From the NCBI GenBank assembly GCA_001797275.1, contig MGOY01000044.1:1-57309 (forward strand): 57,309 nt of DNA, in the 5' to 3' direction. A program made the position numbers and the translations under genes. This DNA is from Clostridiales bacterium GWF2_38_85. Its GTDB lineage: Bacteria > Bacillota > Clostridia > Oscillospirales > CAG-382. Below, in pieces: positions 55,471 to 57,309 of the stretch. The notes under the pieces are model-generated. The model did not search any database and had not been told where the DNA came from. It saw nothing but the letters and a program-made list of their open reading frames with translations. The first letter of the stretch is position 1, and each line of letters opens with the position of its first letter.

Positions 55471-56363
55471 ATGTTTATGAGTTTTCAACAGATGAGCAAG
55501 CTGCGATAGTCAAACAGTTCGGTGGAGAATTTTTCAATACAATGCAAAAAACCTTGGAGTCATGCACAAAAAAGTGGTGCTTAAGCGTGGACAGTCTGAT
55601 ACCGTACTTTTCAGTCAATTGTATATTTGCCTGTCATTCGGAACAGTACGGAGAAACAATATTAAAAATTGGACGAAAGTATGACGAGGCAGCGACCGAA
55701 GCTGGAATGTTAAAAGAGTATAACGGGCAAAAATTTTGCCGTCTGTACGCCGCAGACACTAAAAACGGCGCGCTGCTGCTTGAAAAGTTATCGCCCGGCA
55801 AAAATTTATATTACGAAACGGACGCTGAACAGAGGATTATAGCGTTTACCAGGTTGTATAACAAACTTCATTTACCGTCGCGCGGCACCGCGAATTATCC
55901 GACATATCGAGAATGGATTGAGCGCTTTATAAAGCTGGCGGATAGCCGTGATGACATCAAGGAGCATGGTAGCAAGGCACTGGTTTTATATGATGAATTA
56001 GTGCATACATACAGTAAAACCATGCTGTTACATGGGGATCTGCATCATAATAATATTCTTTCTGACGGTGATGGATATCGAATCATTGATCCGAAAGGGG
56101 TTATCGGAGATCCTGTTTTTGATTGTTCAAGGTTTATTATGGAGGAATTTGACGATAATCTTATGCCGTGCAAACACGCTGAAATCAAAAGCTTTACCAG
56201 AAAATTGGGTAAAGCGATTGGCATTCCGGCAGAGGTGCTTTTGAAATGTTTATATGTAGAAACAGTAATTTGGATGGGAGAAGACCTTTTCTTCTTCAAC
56301 TGGCTTGATGACTGCATGATAGTTAATGTGTTACAGGCAGAAACACTAATTAAATTTACATGA
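55467..56363 (+). CDS. APH(6)/hydroxyurea-type phosphotransferase
   Basis: This 298-residue protein shows the motifs of the aminoglycoside/hydroxyurea kinase family (APH_6_hur): MLLHGDLHHNNIL (catalytic Asp) and IIDPKGVIGDPVFDCSRF, typical of streptomycin 6-phosphotransferases, with GALLLEKLSPGKNLY earlier. It is likely to inactivate streptomycin-like drugs, as inference from the family. G+C content is somewhat higher than in the first kinase and the flanks (for example the GCGCGGCACCGCG run), so the two may have different origins. A broken acetyltransferase gene follows after 21 bases. Confidence 0.85.
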   Translation: MNVYEFSTDEQAAIVKQFGGEFFNTMQKTLESCTKKWCLSVDSLIPYFSVNCIFACHSEQYGETILKIGRKYDEAATEAGMLKEYNGQKFCRLYAADTKNGALLLEKLSPGKNLYYETDAEQRIIAFTRLYNKLHLPSRGTANYPTYREWIERFIKLADSRDDIKEHGSKALVLYDELVHTYSKTMLLHGDLHHNNILSDGDGYRIIDPKGVIGDPVFDCSRFIMEEFDDNLMPCKHAEIKSFTRKLGKAIGIPAEVLLKCLYVETVIWMGEDLFFFNWLDDCMIVNVLQAETLIKFT

Positions 56364-56384
56364 AAGATATTAAGAGGATAAAAT

Positions 56385-57035
56385 ATGTTAATAGAAACTG
56401 AAAGACTCATTATCAGAAATTTTTAAAACCAAGATGCATTAGCATTGCTTGAAATAAAATATGACAAGCAAGTCGTGAAATACGATCCGACGTTTATCAA
56501 GCGCGATGCTACAATAGACGATATAGAAAAAGAGATAGCGGTTTGGCAAAATGTAAAGGACAAAGATATTTACGAAAAAGGAATTCATTACGCCATCTGC
56601 TTGAAAGTAACCGGTGATGTTATAGGCGCCATTACAGTTAATGCTTTAGAATACCTGTATGAAATGCAAATAGGATGGATGATGAGTGGTAAATATACGG
56701 GGAATGGATATGCATCGGAAGCCGGTGCGGCGACATCTGATTATTTGCTTGAAACTTTGTCATTGGATTACATTAGCATAGTAATGGATGTTGATAATCC
56801 TGCGTCATTTAGAACTGCTCAAAAAAGTGGATTCAAACTTTTTGAAAAACGAATACCGTATGATTATCATTACAGAAAGTGTAATGATGAAGATTTTGAT
56901 GCAGTTGGCAATCACTTCATCATTAAGCAAAACGAAACCGGCTCGTGTTATTATTACTTCCGCAAATTTAATAAAAACAGTAAGATAACCAATCGATATT
57001 ATGGCGATACAAAGTATGACGGTAGATTTTCATAA
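56385..57035 (+). pseudogene. GNAT acetyltransferase gene interrupted by one stop codon
   Basis: ATG 56385 behind AAGAGGATA reads MLIETERLIIRNF, a standard RimJ/RimL-type GNAT start. TAA at 56424-56426 follows, and the same frame then continues NQDALALLEIKYDKQ through to 57035 with the acetyl-CoA loop region GWMMSGKYTGNGYASEAGAA and NPASFRTAQKSGFKL. A single base change would restore a 216-residue enzyme. It may be a nonsense mutation, a sequencing error, or a gene re-started at a later codon. It sits in the same operon as the two kinases, completing a resistance-like set. Confidence 0.8.
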
Positions 57036-57057
57036 GAATTTTACCGATGTAAAGGAG

Positions 57058-57082
57058 GGGACGGTGTACGCCGTCCCTTTTA
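57058..57082 (+). terminator. Terminator of the kinase-GNAT operon
   Basis: GGGACGG (57058-57064) pairs with CCGTCCC (57071-57077) around a six-base loop and is followed by TTTTAT. Confidence 0.85.
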
Positions 57083-57110
57083 TGTGGTCACTTTTTCTTT
57101 CTTTTTATCT

Positions 57111-57309
57111 CTTGTACTCAATCGGCTTGATGAACAGACATATATACTTATGGATAAAGCATATGAGGGCGATAAAATGCGCGCTGCATCTGTAAAAAAG
57201 GGCTTCATTCCGGTCGCTCCACCTAAATCAAACCGCAAAAAGCCTTGGGAATATGATAAAATCCGTTATAAACAAAGGAATGAAATAGAGCGCTATTTTT
57301 TACGATTAA
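57111..57309 (+). mobile_element. IS5-family-type transposase fragment, cut by window edge
   Basis: In the frame of base 57111 the sequence reads LVLNRLDEQTYILMDKAYEG, then DKMRAASVKKGFIPVAPPKSN, RKKPWEYDKIRYKQRNEIERYF (in pieces). These are the C-terminal landmarks of IS5-type DDE transposases: the second Asp in MDKAYEGD, the PPKSNR segment, and YKQRNEIERYFLRL with the final Glu. The N-terminal half is missing: about 30 bases upstream the operon terminator begins. It is a truncated insertion sequence whose 3' end lies outside the window. Confidence 0.75.

Overview
The window is A+T-rich DNA from a low-G+C Firmicute. The best fit is an anaerobic member of the Clostridia (Oscillospiraceae/Ruminococcaceae-like). 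The reasons are the yicC-remA-gmk-rpoZ-priA-def-fmt-rsmB-rlmN-prpC-prkC-rsgA gene order, YtaF and SleB-type spore-associated proteins, a DUF5685/J-domain pair, an EFR1-type flavodoxin-ferredoxin, and AGGAGG ribosome-binding sites. The genus cannot be fixed from sequence alone.

Region 1 (1-3550) is the downstream end of an RHS polymorphic-toxin locus. An RHS protein enters from the left edge with its own C-terminal tip, followed by a small membrane protein that may be its immunity partner. A second RHS core fragment without a start follows. Its different tip looks like a lysozyme/lytic transglycosylase, and it is followed by a lipoprotein resembling LprI-type lysozyme inhibitors. The two cassettes end in the same hairpin sequence. 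Region 2 (3700-7800) is a G+C-richer import: a consensus promoter, a leader ORF with a strong hairpin, a nucleotidyltransferase and a UvrA-like ATPase whose first Walker B glutamate is replaced. It looks like an inducible resistance cassette. A short phage-like remnant follows.

Region 3 (8700-24990) is mostly chromosomal: a DUF4153 membrane protein, TtcA, rplM-rpsI with a leader, the YifB/ComM ATPase, envelope proteins (SGNH hydrolase, YdcF, a lipoprotein), a duplicated zinc-ribbon membrane protein with one broken copy, enolase, an M3 peptidase and an MBL hydrolase. Region 4 (25000-43420) is almost entirely on the minus strand. It holds two tandem orphan solute-binding lipoproteins, then the long translation and kinase/phosphatase operon from yicC to rsgA, a penicillin-binding carboxypeptidase, and a J-domain/DUF5685 operon. 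A highly structured 108-nt element lies between remA and gmk.

Region 5 (43490-57309) is accessory. It contains an EFR1 protein, a frameshifted PP-loop ATPase behind a second LprI-like lipoprotein, a CBS protein, the 3' half of a tRNA-Arg(CCU) gene that looks like an integration scar, YtaF, and an ImmA/IrrE peptidase with a membrane partner under a perfect promoter. These are followed by a Rieske oxidoreductase with YyaL, a SleB-like hydrolase, and a second inducible-looking resistance cassette: consensus promoter, 12-residue leader ORF with hairpin, and two aminoglycoside-phosphotransferase-like kinases. A GNAT gene broken by one stop and an IS5-type transposase fragment close the window.
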